From: Erodium maritimum | Taxonomy: Eukaryota > Streptophyta > Magnoliopsida > Geraniales > Geraniaceae | DNA length: 64,000 bases | Assembly (NCBI GenBank): GCA_963921825.1 | Contig: OY997592.1 | Span: 22,385,432-22,449,431 of the forward strand | Reading direction: 5' to 3' | Shown: positions 34,991 to 47,250 of the stretch, in pieces | Layout: each line of letters starts with the position of its first letter | How positions within the stretch are numbered: position 1 is the stretch's first letter | Notes under the pieces: model-generated | What the model was told of the DNA's origin: nothing | Database searches by the model: none | The model's input: only the letters and a program-made list of their open reading frames with translations | Made by a program: the position numbers and the translations under genes

Positions 34991-37900
34991 AACATACTCC
35001 CCTTGATTGTCACCCCCTTTGAAGACTGACTAAGTAATCGGTTGCTTGCAGAGTCGACTCATATTATCTTGTACACTGACTTTCCCAAAAATGATGTCGC
35101 CAGACTTCCAGTGAACAAACTTACAGGATTTCCACTTCATGATTCTGATTGACGTCAATCTCTCATGACTCTTCAGGAGTTCATGATTATATCATAATTT
35201 CGTACGAAAAATGATCGGTTGCAACTGAAAAACACTGACAACTGTCTTCTCAAATTATAACTGTCCCGGGACGCGCTTTGCAGATCTGCTTCTATCTCAA
35301 ATCCAGTTAGTAGCTTCCGAGCTCAAAATGGCTAGCATATTTACTGCGAATTTTCTATCAGGCCTAGTTTATTATAACGTCTCAAATTTAGATATGGTAC
35401 TTCAAGACCAAATATCTTTTCATCTCTTTGAAACAAATGAGATCCTCTTTAGGATATAAATATCGATCGATCGTTTGAATATTAAGTCAAAATCGCTTAA
35501 GGCGTTTCTTAGCATATACATATTTATGGATCCATTTGAAAATACGCTCGATCTTCAGGCCGAGACAATACTTAATTATCAAAGCTTTCATTTGGAAGAC
35601 TTTCTTTAAACATACTGCAGTTTCAAGGACCTCTTCAGGAGTTCATATATTATCGACCCACACTGCTTACTGAGTACATGGTTTCTCATACCATGTCTCA
35701 TTACCTCATGCAAATCAAACGCTTCAGAGAGTCATTTCTCTAGATAATCATAAATCCTTTGGGGAATGGCATTGCTTCTGGCAATTTAAATTTTCAAGGG
35801 ATTTGCTTTAGGCAAGTTGTAATGCTTCAGGCAATGCATGGGTTTCGCTTCAGGCAAACTACAATGCTTCAGGCAAACTGCAATGCTTCAGGCAATGCAG
35901 GTCCTTCGGGGACTTTTATAAATATCGGCACTTAAAAGTACGATTAGCAGTGGGTACATATATCTAATATACCATGGTGATCACACAACATAACTTTATC
36001 AAAAGTTGGCTTTAAGTCATTTGAGAACAATACATTTATAAGGCGCGCTTTATATTCAACATCTTTGTTTTCTCATTTGATTATGATTTTGAACATTGGA
36101 CATTATGCCAATAAGTCAATTCTTCTGGATTGACATTTTCTCGTTTTGGCCAAACATGTCTTTAAATGACACCAGTCAATACCACGTGGTTCAATATCAA
36201 AATCATCTACCATTTCAATCATGGTAATAGAAATGCTTTTATTAATGGAAATCTATTTTCGATTCCCTGCTTTCTTTTATGTGTGAGTAATTCATATGAA
36301 TTTTCTCATTTCTTTTCTCTTGCAACTCTTCAGGAGTATTAGGGCCTTTCGGCACTTCCGGGCCGATTGGTTCTTCTGGAACCGCCTTTGGATATGAATT
36401 TCCTCATTTCTTTTCTCTTGCAACTCTTCAGGAGTATTAGGGCCTTTCGGCACTTCCGGGCCGATTGGTTCTTCTTGAACTGCCTTTGGTGGTTTTGGCA
36501 CTTCTGGGCCGATCGGTTCTTCTCCCGGGCCGATCGATCCTAATATTCTTATCAACTTCGAGAATCATGCTTATTCATGATCTGCCTGATTCTTTCTTTC
36601 TTGAAATCAATATTATTTGATCCAAGTGACCTCTCACGCTTCTGGTGTGTAAGAGGAGTCATTCCCCGCTTTCACAAAGCTTTTAAATCTTTGCAGGTAT
36701 CTTGGCATGACCTAATTATTTTTCTAAATGCATCTAGCATTTGGTCTGCAACATTTTTCAAATGTGCGAGCTTATAAACTTCAGGTACACATGATGAGTC
36801 AAAAATAAATTTTCAAGAACACTTCACGCCTTACTTCGGGAAGGCATTTTCTCTTCACTTCAAGGTGAAGGATATCGTCTCATTAAAATCAAACTAACAG
36901 ATCATGCTATAAATATCTTGTCCTTTAGGGACTCAAGATACCATAAGACCATCTTCTGGATGCGTCTCTTTATAAAGTAAGTATCATGATACCGTAAGAC
37001 TATCTTCTGGATGCGTCTCTTATAAAATGAGTATTGTTATTTATATCCTCATGAATTCTATATATGAGTAATTGAAATTTCATACTAAAATTGTCTTTAG
37101 ATGGTTGGACCATTAACTTTTCTTGTGAACAAGTTGTACATGATATCTCATTGGACATTAGGATCTTCTGGCCCTTTAATGAATGTCCACATGAGTTCTC
37201 AATAATCCTACGCATCATCGTTGATCCAGGATGACCAAGACGATTAGGCCAAAGCATAAAAATATCTGGACTAATGAAATTCTGGTTCATAGTCGCGTAG
37301 GTTTCAATTTGCTCTTATGGTTGTATAATACAAACCTGATGATAGAGCTTGCAATTTTTCAAGTACATGCTTTTCACCTTATTTATCACTTCGGGTGATA
37401 TAGAGAAATTAAGTCTTATTTGTGGTCTCAACATGACATGTATGTCGTTAATGATGAGTAGATGCTTCTGGATCTACTTTAACATTGAGTAGATACTTCT
37501 GGGCATTAATGTTTAACTTCATTGTAAATCTCAATGACATGGTAGCTCTTCCGGAGCCTTTAGTTGCACTAATGGCACCCAAAATATTGTTAACCTTACC
37601 TCAATCAACTGTTTCTCACTCGTCAGGGCGTATTGTGTAGTGATACACATATCATTATCATTTTCGCACATGAATTGATCGCTTCAGGGATCCATATATA
37701 ATAGGCGAAATGAACCATGATTATATCAGTTACATCGTTATATAGAGTCGTCTGAGACATTCAATTCTTTTAGATCTTCCGGATCTAGGTCATCAATCAG
37801 ACTTTATCTCTATCACCCTTTTCTTTTGCCTTTATTTGATGCTTGATATAAAGCCATCAAAATATTTGGTCATACAACATGTAATCGACCAGTGATCTCT

Positions 37901-39332
37901 CCCGTCTTCATATATAACATATACTTTTATCGCTTTCGGGAGTTCAACTCTATAAGTAACTTTCTTTGTGTCTTTCGCATTTGTCCCACTTCAGGTGGGA
38001 TTTCGAGATCGAAAGTTATAATGCATGCTAGAATGATTGAGGTCTCAATATGTTCCGAGTCTAGAATTACCATCATGATTTATCCCATTCACTTCTGGGA
38101 ATGGTATACTGCCAGTATGGCGAGTTTGATGGTTTTTCAGTAATAACTCATTATTTCGGCAATGAGTATACAGGAAATTAACTTTGAATATATAAGTTCG
38201 TATTTCCCGATATTAATATCGTGGGAGCATATCAGATGAAGGAAGAAATAGTTTCTTTATAACCAAACTAATATGGTGATATTTGGCAATAGTAATATTG
38301 ACATGTCTTATAGGTACTCGTCATTCAAACCTTTAATCTCTGAATAAATTTTCAGTTTTATATGAACTTCTGGCCATATAAAAAAATGGCACCTTGAATC
38401 AGAAACTCGAATTTTGTGAAATTTAAGTCGATATGAACTTCTGGCCATACGACATTTTAAAATATTGCACATATCAAATTCTCATTAAAATAATGGTTCA
38501 ATACATTCAAATTCTATGAAACTTTAAGTCTGTGTGAACTTCCGGCCATACGACCTTTAACAGTGGTGCACACATAAATTTTCACTTGAACGAATGGTGC
38601 ATTGATCTTATCTCAAATTCCGTGAAATTTGAAGTCTGTATGAACTTCTGGCCATACGACATTTAGAAATGGTGCACATATCTATTCCATTTGAACGATT
38701 GATCCACTAAACATATTTTTAACAATTTTGGAACTTCAGGCCCAAAGTACCTCAATATTTGTAAACTTCGGGTTACAAATATACAACATGTAAGTCATCA
38801 CAATTAGATATATAAAACCACACAATGAGCGAACTCATGGGGTAAACATAATAAATGCATTAATTAAATATATGTATAACCGCACAACGAGCAAGCTCGT
38901 GGGGTAGACAGAATAAGTAATCGCATATAAAATTTTAGGCTCCATGCCTTGGACACAAGTTACAGGCTTCAGGCCTGTGGTTTCGTCTTGTAACCTTAAT
39001 ACAAGTTACAGGCTTCAGACCTGTGGTCTGTAATCTTCCTTTACAAACATTTTACAGGCTTCGGGCCTGTGGTTTGTCAATCGGTCATAAATATAAGCAT
39101 CAAGCTCTAGACTCGTGATTTATCCTTTGACCGTATAGGCAAGCATCAGGCTTCGAGCCTGTGATTTATCATGTGATCGCAAAAGGCAAATATCAAGCCC
39201 CGGGCTTGTAATTTATTATTTTTGCCATAAACTCAAGTATCAGGCTTCGACCATGTGATTTTTCATTTGGCCGTTCAGGCACATATCAAGCTTCGGTTTA
39301 TAATTTTCATTTGGAGCTTCTGGTCGCAAATG
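34765..39332 (+). repeat. Dispersed CTTCNGG hairpin array
   Basis: I count about 39 exact CTTCNGG on the plus strand of this 4.6 kb, against about one expected by chance. Most are the apex of a short inverted repeat with loop TTCNG and an unrelated stem each time. Clear cases: 34881-34897 (ACTCAC/GTGAGT), 36369-36383 (GGTTC/GAACC), 37384-37400 (TATCAC/GTGATA), 37771-37787 (TAGATC/GATCTA), 37984-38000 (TCCCAC/GTGGGA), 38962-38978 and 39054-39070 (ACAGGC/GCCTGT). Others have longer stems with one bulge, for example 38758-38779. Loop N can be A, C, G or T. On the element's sense strand the loop is CNGAA. The pattern stops near both LTRs. Confidence 0.85.
37000..37290 (-). pseudogene. Copia GAG-pre-integrase fragment
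   Basis: Minus-strand reading holds RLGHPGSTMMRRIIENSCGH and CTTCSQEKL, matching the GAG-pre-integrase domain with its H-x-C-type zinc-binding pattern that precedes integrase in Copia pol. It is the clearest coding trace in this broken element. Confidence 0.85.
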
Positions 39333-39631
39333 ATTCAATTTCAATACAAGACCGCTTTACAAATAAGTTAGTAAAACAAACATGCATAACGAAACTTAAT
39401 ATGTAACGAGATTTAGATACGAACATATTTTTCTGATGTGAAAGATCCAAAATACCATTTGGCGATCACAGAGCATACTTATAGGGTATAAAAACCAGAT
39501 TCAAATTAGTATGGAACGAACACAAATATATTTCACGAGTAGCGTTAATAAATAATATGAACGAATCAAATTTATGATAATATGAAACTTTATACCTGAA
39601 CGATCGAAGAGAGCTCTTCGTGTTGATAACG

Positions 39632-39825
39632 TGTTATAATTTCTTTGTAGAAATCAATGATCGAGGGAACAAGAAGCTAACAATAAATTCACTGATCATG
39701 GACAAAATATAAGCACACGGGTGAAGCTATATTATCAATGGAACAAGGTAGTTCATTCATCTCATTAATTACAAGGAAGATGATAACGTCTCGAGCCTTG
39801 CATGGTGGGCCACACATTCACAACA
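39632..39825 (-). repeat. 5' LTR of the hairpin-rich Copia
   Basis: It pairs with 34333-34526 and ends next to the GATCT duplication at 39826-39830. Confidence 0.9.
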
Positions 39826-40087
39826 GATCTGCATTTATAAAAAAAACAGAGTTGTGCAATTACTAAATTTCATTTTCACTGAATTTTCTAGGGATAACAA
39901 CTATTAAATCTTACCCATTAGATGGCTCTAAATGGATTTACACTTACAAACATAAGATTGGTTTAAGGGGATATTGCCCTACTCTAAGGTAACAATAACT
40001 TTCTTATGCTACGAATGTTCCTAATGCACTAATTTTCAAATATTAATCAATCATCTTAGGAATGAAGAATCCATAGACTCTGACATT

Positions 40088-43000
40088 TCAGATACGTCCC
40101 CTCTTCACTAGTGCCCAGGCTATGGCTCCAACTGCAGCTCCACCCAAGTGAGCTGACCCCGATATCTCACTATCTCCCTGCAACAATAAAATATGATATC
40201 AACTCTGAAAATCATACTCAGATGGAATTTCTCGCTGTCATTATGGCCTGTTGGAGGATAATATGCTGAAACATGTATCCATCTTTTCGATAATGCGTCA
40301 TGACTAGGTTGGCAAGGATGTGACGTGTGAGGGGAGGAAAGAGGTAACTAGAATTTCTCACAGGACTTATTTGAGAGCCTAAGGTACAGAATGGTTGTAT
40401 ATGAACGAGTTTGTTGGTTCAAAAGCAACACATTTCCGAAAGTAAAAAAAAAAAAAGTTAATATAATAACTTGGAAGGAATTGGCAATGCAACAAATACC
40501 TCTATAATCCTCAGCGTATCTTTTCCAATCAGAAAAATTCCCTAAGGACAATAGCCAAAACAAATTCATAAGGGAAACGACCAATCATTAGTATACAAAA
40601 TATGGATGCAAGCTTACCAATAAGATAGCAGGAACAGGTATTATGAAATCGAGATAAAGAGTTGCTGTTGGAAAGAGGAATATATTAAGCAGCATGATAG
40701 CATTCACCGCCCCGCTTGCCCCCTATATCAAAAAAGCCACAACCAACAAGTCAATGGAATGGATTATTCATCCATCTTGTGTGGAGCTGTAAGGTGACTT
40801 GGACCAATTATGAGTGATGATTTGATAATGTTTTTGATGACATAAATGGAGCATATGCTAGGTACTTCCAGGAAGATCCTAGTCGTTGCAATTATCAATA
40901 AGGGTATAAGTAATGGATTAGAGGAAATAAATGAAATAAATGTTAGAACATTATTATGCGGATGCTTATCAATATGTTTTCATTTCACTCGAATATACAC
41001 ATCAAGCACTGCCAGTTGGATGCTTGCTAAATGCTCAAAACCATTAAATGATGAATAATTCTCTACAAAATAAATGCCATCTCAGTGCTACAAGCACACA
41101 TGGTGAGAGAGACGAATCCACAAGACGTCTTTTAGTCCAACAAAGTTATTAAATTGACAGGACAACGATGCAAATGTTTATATTAAAGCTGCATATTTCA
41201 AAAACCAGTAAAGGCAAAACCCAAAAGACTAGTGAGGCAAATATGTACACTAAAAAACATAAAAGGTTTTGTTAAAGCCGGATCCAACCCAAAAGCTTGA
41301 GCAGATGGGTGGTCACTTAATCCACATCCTTTCGAGGTGGAACCAGAACACTCCTCACGTGCGGGCCACACCAAAGTAATAAACCATGTAAGAGAATGCA
41401 TAACCATACACAATTGGATAAGGATTTGCCACTATATATTTTCATATGATAATTGTCCAAAACCACCCTAAAGTTTCGTCCACAAATGAGTTGATGCACA
41501 AAGTTTTGTCCACGCTGTGTGGCTACCCTGAAGTTTTGTCCACGCTTTTGTGGGTGCATTGAAGTTTTGTCCACGCTTCTATTCAATCCGGGAAGCACTG
41601 CCCAGAGGCCCCAGACCATCATTCTGAACATCCCTATTACGTCAAAACTAAAAAAGTGTGGACAAAACTTCAGGGTAGCCACACAGCGTGGACGAAACTC
41701 TGTGCATCAGCTCGTTTGTGGACGAAACTTTAGAGTAGGTTTGGACAATTATCCCTATTTTCATTACACCATCTTTGTGCAGAATCTTTGATAGGTAACA
41801 ACATTCTTAGTATATGAGAAGTTGCCTCATCCTTCAATGATGGATGATAGTGTCAAAAGTAGGATATTTGAGAATACTTGATTACATTTTTCTGTTAAGA
41901 AAAAAAGATAAAGAGCTGGATATATAATGGGATGGCAAAAGCATACCAGTGCAGGAGCATTTGGATTTCCGTGCCACATTCTTGCGCCCTGTAAGTAACA
42001 AAATGTGAGGATAGTCTCAGACTGCTTATATCAAAAGAGTTCAAGAACTTAACAAGCCATATCAAATGAATAGGTGACTGAGGTTGTCATGTTTGTTTAA
42101 TGAGTGGAATATTCTCTTAATAAGTGAGCTAGTGGCATTCCACTTAAAGTAAGCAGAAAAATGTCTACCTTGATGTGTAATCAATGAACAAAGTTTTAGA
42201 GGCAAGAGAAATGCTCAGACTAACAAAGCCCAGTTGAACTTATTTTAGTCTTTATATGAAGTGCATACAAAATCCCAAGTATTTACTCTTTTGAACCAAA
42301 ATAGTATTACATGCTGATAGATTAACATAATACCTTTGATGACATGCTGATATAACTCTTGTGAACCAAGTAGAAAACCGAACCACCAATTGCCCCAGCT
42401 AGGTACAACTTCAATAAAAATCCAGGCCCAAAAGAATTTCCAATCTGCTCAATGAAGAAAAATTAGTACAATACAAATATGACTAATAAATATGTCCTTA
42501 TGCAATAAGGTTGCCACTATTAATTGTGTAATTCTTAACCCATCAATAAGAGGAATTTGTAGTCTTCAGTAACTTAAATTTTACCAATGAGCAGAAATTG
42601 CAAGCACCAATTTTTTTTCTCTTCTTTCCTCATTTGGAAAACACAAATAAGAAAGATTAGCTTCTCAAGCTCATTTCCTAAAGCTAAGTTTCATCATCCA
42701 ATTCTCTTTAATATGTCAGTAAGATATAAATACCATAAAACATTTTTTCTAAAACAGAAGAGTCCAAGGCCGGTAACTTACATGCACTCCGAAGAAGTAA
42801 AGTCCGATCATGTTAGAAATGATATGTCCAGTATCAATATGACTGAATGCAGAAGTTATCAATGTGTGTATACGTCCATTTTTGAAATTCTCCAAAGACA
42901 GCTGCTCAGATAACGCCAATATGTCAGTGTAAGGAGTTCAAAAATCAACTACTAAATTAAAATTGACAATTTTGAGCCTTAGCACACAGTATGATTGCAG

Positions 43001-45208
43001 CCTTGTGACCAGAAAAAAAAAATGGAACAAGCTGCACACATACACAGCCCTCACAAGACCTCACAATGGAGGAGCACAGTGCACTGGCAGGCCCTTTCGA
43101 CAACTACAAAAGCACCCCAAAATAATGGATAGAAAATTCATATCCGGATGGAATACTTAGAGCATGTGCCGTGGTGCGATGCACGACTCGAAGCTGGGCT
43201 CGAAGCCTCGAATAAAAAACTATATTTGTGAGGGTTTGAAGCTGGAAGTTGCGATGCTAAATTTTGAAATTCTGCAGTGGTGCGGAGCCAGCAATGAAAC
43301 CAGCAGAGAAGCACAAAAATATATATTAATTTTCTTGCTTGTATTTTAAGAAAACAAATGTGAGAGGTAATGAAAATTAAAAAAAAATGAAAATTACGAA
43401 AAAGAAATAATGAAAAAAAATATAAAGGATTAATAAAAATTAGAAAAAAGAATTAGAGAAAATTTTGAAAAAATAGAAAAAAAAAAGCATGAAAGAAATA
43501 TTGAAAGATCGGAAAAAATTGAAAATTAACAAAAATTATTAAAAGGATTTCAAATAAATTAGAAAAAACAATAAATTTAGTAAAAGAACTTAAAATAAAA
43601 AGAAAAATAATTTATAGAAAAACATTAAAAAAAATAACAAAAATGAAAAAGAAAAGAGAAATGGTAGAGTTTTAAAAAAACAATGAAAAAGAAAGAGAAG
43701 AAGCAACGGCAATTTTTTTTTAAAATTGGTCACCACATGGCGTGACCTGGTTGGTCAGCGAGGCATGGTTCGGGTCCGGCTCCTGGATGTGCATCTTTGC
43801 ATCTCGCCAGGGTGCGTGCGAATCTTCTCCTGCAGCGACTTGATGCTCCTCGGCACGGGTCCGGGTCCGGCTGCAGCTTCAGTCGGAAGTGACTACAGCA
43901 CATGCCCTTATTTCTAAATTGAGTGAAAACTCTTGCCAGCTCTTCTAGGATAGTAACTTTGTCAGGTTATTATATGTTAGTATCTCTGTACTTAGCAATC
44001 TTCCGATGTTATGACCCAGTCAGACTAACCAAATTTGTTGTCATATAGAAACATATTCGCTAAAATGCTGATGACTCACTGTAAAATTATTCTGCATAAA
44101 CTTATGATCTGCAACTCTCCATAATATAAAAATGCCGGCATTAGCTAAAATCAGGCCCAAAACCATGTCATTAGCTGTTAGCCCTTCGAACCATGATCTC
44201 CTGCGAACAGGAGAAGACAAATTACTGACTTATAAGAATTCTGAATTTCCTGAATTCCACATACAGTCTAAGCCACAGGTTAAGTATAAGGAGAGAATTG
44301 CCTATCCCATCACACCTACAAGTAGAAAAAACTACCTTTTGGTTACCCATTTGATGCAAACATGAAAGCATATAAAATCCAGAAAGTTCGCCAAGAGTAG
44401 AGTTGTTTACTGAAAATCAATATGTATACTTATTTCAAAATTGACATCCACAAATGCAACATACATAATGAGATCAGTAAAACAAGATTGAAGTGTCAAA
44501 AAGGGCCTTCTATCATATCCGCAGCACAGGAAAATCTTTTACTTTTGTCTTTGTTTCTCTGTCATTTATCCATGAAACTATTGAAAATGTAGGGAAACTG
44601 GTCAATTTATTAACCATTCATACTTTGCTTTGTTCTCATAAGCAAAATGGATGTTCAAATTCATTTGAACCAGATGCCAAAAACCCAGAAGACTTCATAC
44701 AAAATAATAATAAAAAATCATTTCTACCACAATTATAATGATTTTCCCTCAATCACTGCATTCATGGAAAAACACCTTCTTCTTTTTCTGGCAGTTCTGC
44801 CTCATATTTCCCAGCAACCAAACATAACATTTAACCTATAAGAATTAAAAAGAAAATGACATAATACCTGCTCGACCTAGGCTGGAACTTGAAATTCTGG
44901 CTGCGAAACTGAGTTCTGAGAAAGCTAACTCTGGCATCGAGGAGACTACTGAGCGCAGGATGGTTGGAAGCCGAGAAAAATTGCTTGAGACAAAATGGTC
45001 CCGAGAGGAACCCAGAGAAAGTCGTGCGGGAATGGGATTGACATGAGCCAGCGGAAGTGAAGTGGGAGAAGAAGTTGTGGGTCTGAGTCTGGGGAGTTGG
45101 GGATGGTTTGGTGAAGATGGTTTTGTAGGGAAGACGATGGAGAAATGAAGGAGTGGTGTGATTTGCAAGTTTTGAGGACGCAGATCTGAGGGAGAAAAGC
45201 TTTTGCAT
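40088..45208 (-). CDS. RBL12: Mitochondrial rhomboid-like serine protease (RBL12 type), 8 exons
   Basis: An intramembrane serine protease of the rhomboid family. Exons on the minus strand: 44868-45208, 44080-44200, 42782-42901, 42334-42444, 41947-41988, 40618-40722, 40500-40541, 40088-40177; all donors are GT, all acceptors AG, and the frame is open for 323 residues. The first about 65 residues (MQKLFSLRSASSKLAN..) are rich in Ser, Arg and Lys with no acidic residue, fitting a mitochondrial presequence. Hydrophobic segments follow from exon 2 (MVLGLILANAGIFILW) on. Catalytic Ser lies in GASGAVNA (exon 6) and catalytic His in GSAHLGGAA (exon 8); HIDTGHIISNMIG (exon 3) is the conserved His/Asn region. 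An in-frame ATG at 45265 would add 19 residues; I prefer 45208 because the Arabidopsis homologue starts MQKL. Introns carry two MITEs. The gene looks intact. Confidence 0.95.
41446..41755. mobile_element. MULE-type foldback MITE in an RBL12 intron
   Basis: Inverted arms of about 105 bases (ATGATAATTGTCCAAAACC.. against GGGATAATTGTCCAAACC..) surround a short centre, with many internal GTTTCGTCCACAAA/GTTTTGTCCACGC units. Perfect 9-bp duplications TATTTTCAT lie at 41437-41445 and 41756-41764, which is the Mutator size. It sits in intron 5 and has no coding capacity. Confidence 0.9.
43160..43907. mobile_element. PIF/Harbinger-type non-autonomous element in an RBL12 intron
   Basis: Termini GAGCATGTGCCGTGGTGCG and (reverse complement) GGGCATGTGCTGTAGTC are imperfect inverted repeats, flanked by TTA at 43157-43159 and 43908-43910, the Harbinger target. 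The centre (43340-43720) is a purine-rich run of GAAAAA/AAATTA units with no coding potential. The ends resemble those of the Harbinger elements at 47626 and 56217. Confidence 0.8.
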
Positions 45209-45475
45209 TTTGAACGAGGTCTCCAATGGAGCTTCTCCTCCTATTCCTTGTGAAGCACAGTCCAACTGCTTATATGCTTGAGATCACAGCAAGGAATTGC
45301 TTCAATACTCATTAAATTAGGGAAGAGGAGTACTACGACACCGTTTCACTAGCGGATTCCGGTGACAGAACGACGGCGTTTTGGTCCGCCTGTCATGCGC
45401 AAGAAGTAAAGATGAAAATAGCACCCAGTTAGTAGAGGAGGGTGTTTAGGGGTGTGTAAGCTAGTAGAGTTGGGC
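45209..45475. promoter_or_regulatory. Upstream region of RBL12
   Basis: About 270 bases between the start codon of the minus-strand rhomboid gene and the Harbinger element. It should hold the promoter and 5' UTR, so the transposon lies close to the transcription start. No clear TATA box was seen. Confidence 0.4.
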
Positions 45476-45816
45476 GAGACCTGTGTGAAGTTCTGACCTT
45501 GAGTCCTTTGTGTTAACCGGACAAAAGTGAGTTTTTAGGGACTCAGAATAGAAGGTGTTTTGCAATGAGAGACCCTTGGTGAGTCCCTAGGGCTGAGGCC
45601 CTTGTGCTGAGTTATTAATTAATTGATATTTTACTGTTTTATTTAGTTCTTTATCGGAAACCGTTTAAATTATATATAATTTAAACAAATGTGAAAAATA
45701 ATAACTAATGACAATTAAAAAATAATAAATAAATTTAACACGAAAAAAAATGAACTTGTAATTTTATTCATCCCCTTGTAGTACAACCCAAAAACCAGCT
45801 CCAAGAGTACAAGCGA

Positions 45817-47250
45817 CTACTCGTCGTCACGAAAACCAGCTCCATATAGACCCCATAGGTGCTCCATAAGATCATTTTGTAGTTGCATGTGGGTCTCATG
45901 ATTTGTGACACTTTGTCGACAATCCACTAGTTGTTGGTATGCCAATGGCCCCCCGTGGTGTCATTGTTCCGGTGGTGTCCAATTCAGCATTTCTGGAGGT
46001 TGCTCGTAAAACAACTCGTCATCCCCATACTCGTACCGGTCGCGCTCATCCTCCACAATCATGTTGTGTAGAATGATGCAAGTGTGCATGATATCAGCCA
46101 AAGTGTGTTTGATCCAAGTACGAGCGGGACGGGAAATAATGTGCCACCTTGCTTGAAGTACTCCAAAAGCCCTTTCAATATCTTTCCGAGCACCTTATTT
46201 GCATTTAGCAAACAACTTCTCTTTGGGCTCGTAGGGATGCCAAATAGTCTTCACGAACCGTGCCCATGTTGGGTAAATGTCGTCCACCAAGTAATAAGGT
46301 CGGTCGTACCGATGGTCGTTGATCTCGTACTCCACTCCCAGCTCACGGCCGTAGTAAGCGTCTTGGAATAGGTGGCTGTTGTTGAGGACGTTGATGTCGT
46401 TTTTCGAGCCAGCCATCCCGAAATACACATGCCAAATCCATAAATCACGGGACGCTATAACTTCTAGCATAACCGTCTTGTCCCCGTGGTGACTTCCCCG
46501 TCCATGGGCTCCCTGGTCTTCGGTTGGGCAGTTCTTCCACTTCCAATGCATGTAGTCAAGACTCCCCGCCATTCCGGGAAACCCTCGGTTGTACCCTTCT
46601 CGGAGTAAGCGCTCCATGTCAGCCGGTGTGGGTGTACGCTCATACTCGGCTCCGAATACCTCAATGACGGTCTTGCAAAACTTACGTAAACATTCAAGTA
46701 TGGTGCTTACCCCAATGTGCAGAGTTTCGTCCAATGAATCGGCCGAGCACCCATACGCAAGCATCCGTATTGCGGCGGTGCACTTCTGTTCCGTTGATAA
46801 GCCCAACTGTGAGGCCGCGTTAACCTTCTGAACGAAGTAATTGTCGTGTTCCTTGACCTTGTCCATAATCCGTTGAAAAAGTGGTTTGCACATACGGAAC
46901 CGACGCCTAAACATATATGGGCCATATATGGGTTGATCGACAAAATAGTACCTCATTAATTGGTCGTGAGCTTCAGCACGACCTCTGTTAATCTCTCGTC
47001 GCATTGGTTCCCCACGGGCGGCCCTCTCGATCCTTGGCATTGCTCTCTGCATGCTCCTCTCAATCCTCTGCCGGAGTCGTCGCTCAACTACCCGCATTCG
47101 GGTTGTCATCTCCTCATATGTCGGCAGTTGGGCTGCCATCTCCTCATACGTCGGCATTTGGGCTGCCATCTCCTCATATGTCGGCATTTGGCCTGTCATC
47201 TCCTCATATGTCGGAACCTCATCGTCGGACATAACCTCATCGTCGGACAT
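45817..47250 (-). pseudogene. PIF/Harbinger transposase (DDE superfamily), with two in-frame stops
   Basis: The enzyme cuts and rejoins the transposon at TWA targets. The frame runs 478 codons without a shift, from MSDDEV at 47250 to a stop at 45817. It opens with four copies of PTYEEM, then a helix-turn-helix-like region (FRMCKPLFQRIMDKV.. STILECLRKFCK), then the catalytic core: first Asp in GSLDYMHW (residue 232), second Asp in KNDINVLN (285), third residue Glu in ARKDIERAFGVLQ (about 359). A TAA at codon 352, probably from CAA, lies before the catalytic Glu, and a TGA follows about 80 codons later, so no active enzyme is expected. Few changes overall suggest recent loss. A TATAAAT box lies about 90 bases upstream. 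Confidence 0.9.
47105..47225 (-). repeat. Four-copy 30-bp coding repeat in the transposase
   Basis: Units of 30 bases (GGCTGCCATCTCCTCATAYG) encode PTYEEMxxQM four times near the N-terminus. The copies are nearly identical, which points to recent tandem growth. Confidence 0.9.

Larger units (their letters stand above)
34333..39825 (-). mobile_element. Copia element with 194-bp LTRs and a hairpin-rich interior
   Basis: LTRs at 34333-34526 and 39632-39825 start TGTTATAATTTC, end TTCACAACA and differ at about 4 of 194 bases. Perfect 5-bp duplications GATCT lie at 34328-34332 and 39826-39830. Minus-strand order: 5' LTR, a CGTTATCAACACGAAGAG stretch at the primer-binding position, a GAG-pre-integrase fragment, a PEVPK/PEEL-rich linker as in some Copia pol proteins, a three-unit repeat, the polypurine tract (AAGGGGGAG) and 3' LTR. 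It looks broken by many breaks; the interior is far more decayed than the LTRs, so it may have moved as a non-autonomous copy. Confidence 0.85.
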
